From Aphrocallistes beatrix (taxonomy: Eukaryota; Porifera; Hexactinellida; Sceptrulophora; Aphrocallistidae): DNA of 64,000 nucleotides. This document shows positions 62,800-64,000 of the stretch, piece after piece. The position numbers were made by a program, and so were the translations under genes. How positions within the stretch are numbered: position 1 is the stretch's first letter; every line of letters starts with the position of its first letter. Location of the stretch: the NCBI GenBank assembly GCA_963281255.1, contig OY725504.1:3472001-3536000 (forward strand). The letters run 5' to 3'. Under the pieces are notes generated by a model. That model did no database searches. It saw nothing but the letters and a program-made list of their open reading frames with translations, and was not told the DNA's origin.

Positions 62800-64000
62800 T
62801 CACTCTGTCTTAAAACGAGGTAGAAATCTCGAGATCTGCTGGAGATACCAACGGTCTGTTGAGAGTACCAATGCGCCATTCGCGAGGAGACACACCCCTC
62901 CTATCGCGACGTGTAACACCTGTGTGTAGAATTCCAACTCTGAGCAGTAGTAGTTGCTAACATTCGTTATAATAAAGGCGATTAAAAGCGCGATTAGGAC
63001 CAGAGGTGATGGGAACATTTCCCAAAGTATTGAATCGAACTTTTCAAAGTATTGCTCAATATAAACGAAACTATGGATGATCCGGATGGACAAGTTCACA
63101 CTATTAGACAGGATGAGACCGACAGCTCCCAGCTGGTTGGTGAAGAAAACCGCGAGTACAAGATATACCACGCTATACCCCACCATGAACCAGTTGTACC
63201 TCTGTATCTGCTGCTGCCCCATTACCGAGAAACAGAAGCACTCCGAGATGCCATTAACCGCGAGGAGCAGCACGTAGAGGCTGAAGCACTTAAGGAGGAA
63301 GGGAGCGTCGCTCTCACTGAGCATCCTTCCTCCGTACAGGTGCAGCAGCAGCTGGGAGTAGCCCGGACTGAAGGCGGCGAAGACGAAGCCGATCAGAAGC
63401 ACGACTCGGAACAGTCTGACCAAAATCCCGCGAGACGAGTGCAGCACCTCCTCCGGAAGTGAGGATGGGAGTGAGCCGCGGGGTAAAGATTTGGTGAAAT
63501 AAACCGCAAAACTCTCCTCTAAAGGCTTGAAGATGAATCTCGCGGCCATTGAGCCTAAGTTATGCACGACTGAGTAGATTCCTTGCTGCGAGAAGCTGAG
63601 CGCGGTGAATATTGTCATGACGTACTGCTCCCCGTTGGTGAGGAGCTGCTTGAGGAGAGTGTAGGTGATGAAGCTCCAGACCCCGCGCAGAATGGAGGGG
63701 GTGAATGAGGGGGGGAGAGGGGGGAAGCAGGCGCGGAATGTGGAGATTGGGAGGGAGGAGGAATCGCGCGTTGTTGCAAAGCTGTATGAGAAGTAGGAAA
63801 TGAAGATCGAGACTCTGATCACAGAGAAGGAGAGTTGTGGGACAGCGAATGAAAAGAGTCCCCATTCTGGGTACAACAGCACGAGAACTAGAGTGAGAGT
63901 TCCCTGGAATAGAAACGCGACTGATTCAGACACGACCTCCAGCTTCGTGAAGCCCCCGTACCGAGCGAGGATCACGAACGGCTCTCCCAATATGATCACG
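62800..64000 (-). CDS. RFT1: RFT1 homologue, lipid-linked oligosaccharide translocation protein (5' part outside window)
   Basis: The last 400 or so codons of a polytopic membrane protein run off the right end of the window. The sequence ends RFLPRFKTE at 62800. Family landmarks are LGEPFVILARYG, KLEVVSE, PEWGLFSFAV, GVWSFITYTLLKQLLTNGEQYVMT, QQGIYSVVHNLGSMAARFIFKPLEE, and SVMGQQQIQRYN near the end. RFT1 acts in the ER membrane in N-glycosylation at the Man5GlcNAc2-dolichol step. Human RFT1 is 541 residues, so roughly 140 N-terminal residues lie beyond the window. The visible part has no intron. Confidence 0.93.
   Translation of the reverse strand, partial: VIILGEPFVILARYGGFTKLEVVSESVAFLFQGTLTLVLVLLYPEWGLFSFAVPQLSFSVIRVSIFISYFSYSFATTRDSSSLPISTFRACFPPLPPSFTPSILRGVWSFITYTLLKQLLTNGEQYVMTIFTALSFSQQGIYSVVHNLGSMAARFIFKPLEESFAVYFTKSLPRGSLPSSLPEEVLHSSRGILVRLFRVVLLIGFVFAAFSPGYSQLLLHLYGGRMLSESDAPFLLKCFSLYVLLLAVNGISECFCFSVMGQQQIQRYNWFMVGYSVVYLVLAVFFTNQLGAVGLILSNSVNLSIRIIHSFVYIEQYFEKFDSILWEMFPSPLVLIALLIAFIITNVSNYYCSELEFYTQVLHVAIGGVCLLANGALVLSTDRWYLQQISRFLPRFKTE

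Overview
The window reads as nuclear DNA of an animal, most plausibly an early-branching one such as a sponge. It holds metazoan-type genes (a cadherin adhesion GPCR, an Ig receptor, an SH2 protein, an SRCR-bearing proprotein convertase) beside core eukaryotic housekeeping genes. Most introns are only about 50-65 bp, several large genes have no intron, and intergenic DNA is AT-rich. The sponge assignment is inference; no rRNA or mitochondrial marker is present. I rebuilt the spliced genes by hand from GT/GC-AG sites and reading phase. The summed coding lengths of PRPF39, LUC7L, LZTR1, the convertase, KDELR, GAK, the aminotransferase and the Ig receptor all come out as whole numbers of codons.

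Layout. 0.8-1.6 kb (+): unrecognised coiled-coil gene with a TATA box. 3.3-17.0 kb (-): PRPF39 (18 exons, unusually long introns), with a small secreted Asp/Tyr-rich protein gene nested antisense at 14.3 kb and a perfect 34-bp hairpin in one intron. 17.2-37.6 kb (-): a giant cadherin-HRM-GAIN-7TM receptor. One 6.8-kb intron of this receptor contains four complete genes on the opposite strand: a fold-type-IV aminotransferase, CRIPT, LZTR1 and a GNAT acetyltransferase. The same intron holds two adjacent minisatellites. 38.5 kb: a 155-bp hAT MITE with a perfect 8-bp target duplication. 38.8-39.7 kb (-): a RING/SH2 protein. 40.5-42.1 kb (-): a possible small membrane protein and KDEL receptor. 42.8-43.2 kb (-): an atypical ubiquitin E2. 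43.3-46.6 kb (+): a furin-like convertase with added Sushi and SRCR domains.

46.7-64.0 kb (all -): GAK, a DHHC palmitoyltransferase, NSUN2, LUC7L, an intronless TUT4/7 terminal uridylyltransferase nested inside a LUC7L intron in the same orientation, a three-Ig mucin-stalk receptor, and the 3' part of RFT1 running off the window.

How the genes relate. PRPF39 and LUC7L are both U1 snRNP/5' splice-site factors. KDELR, RFT1, GAK, the convertase and the DHHC enzyme all serve the secretory or endocytic pathway. There is no sign of one pathway cluster. The striking theme is architecture: three independent host/nested gene arrangements and at least three unusual domain combinations in 64 kb.
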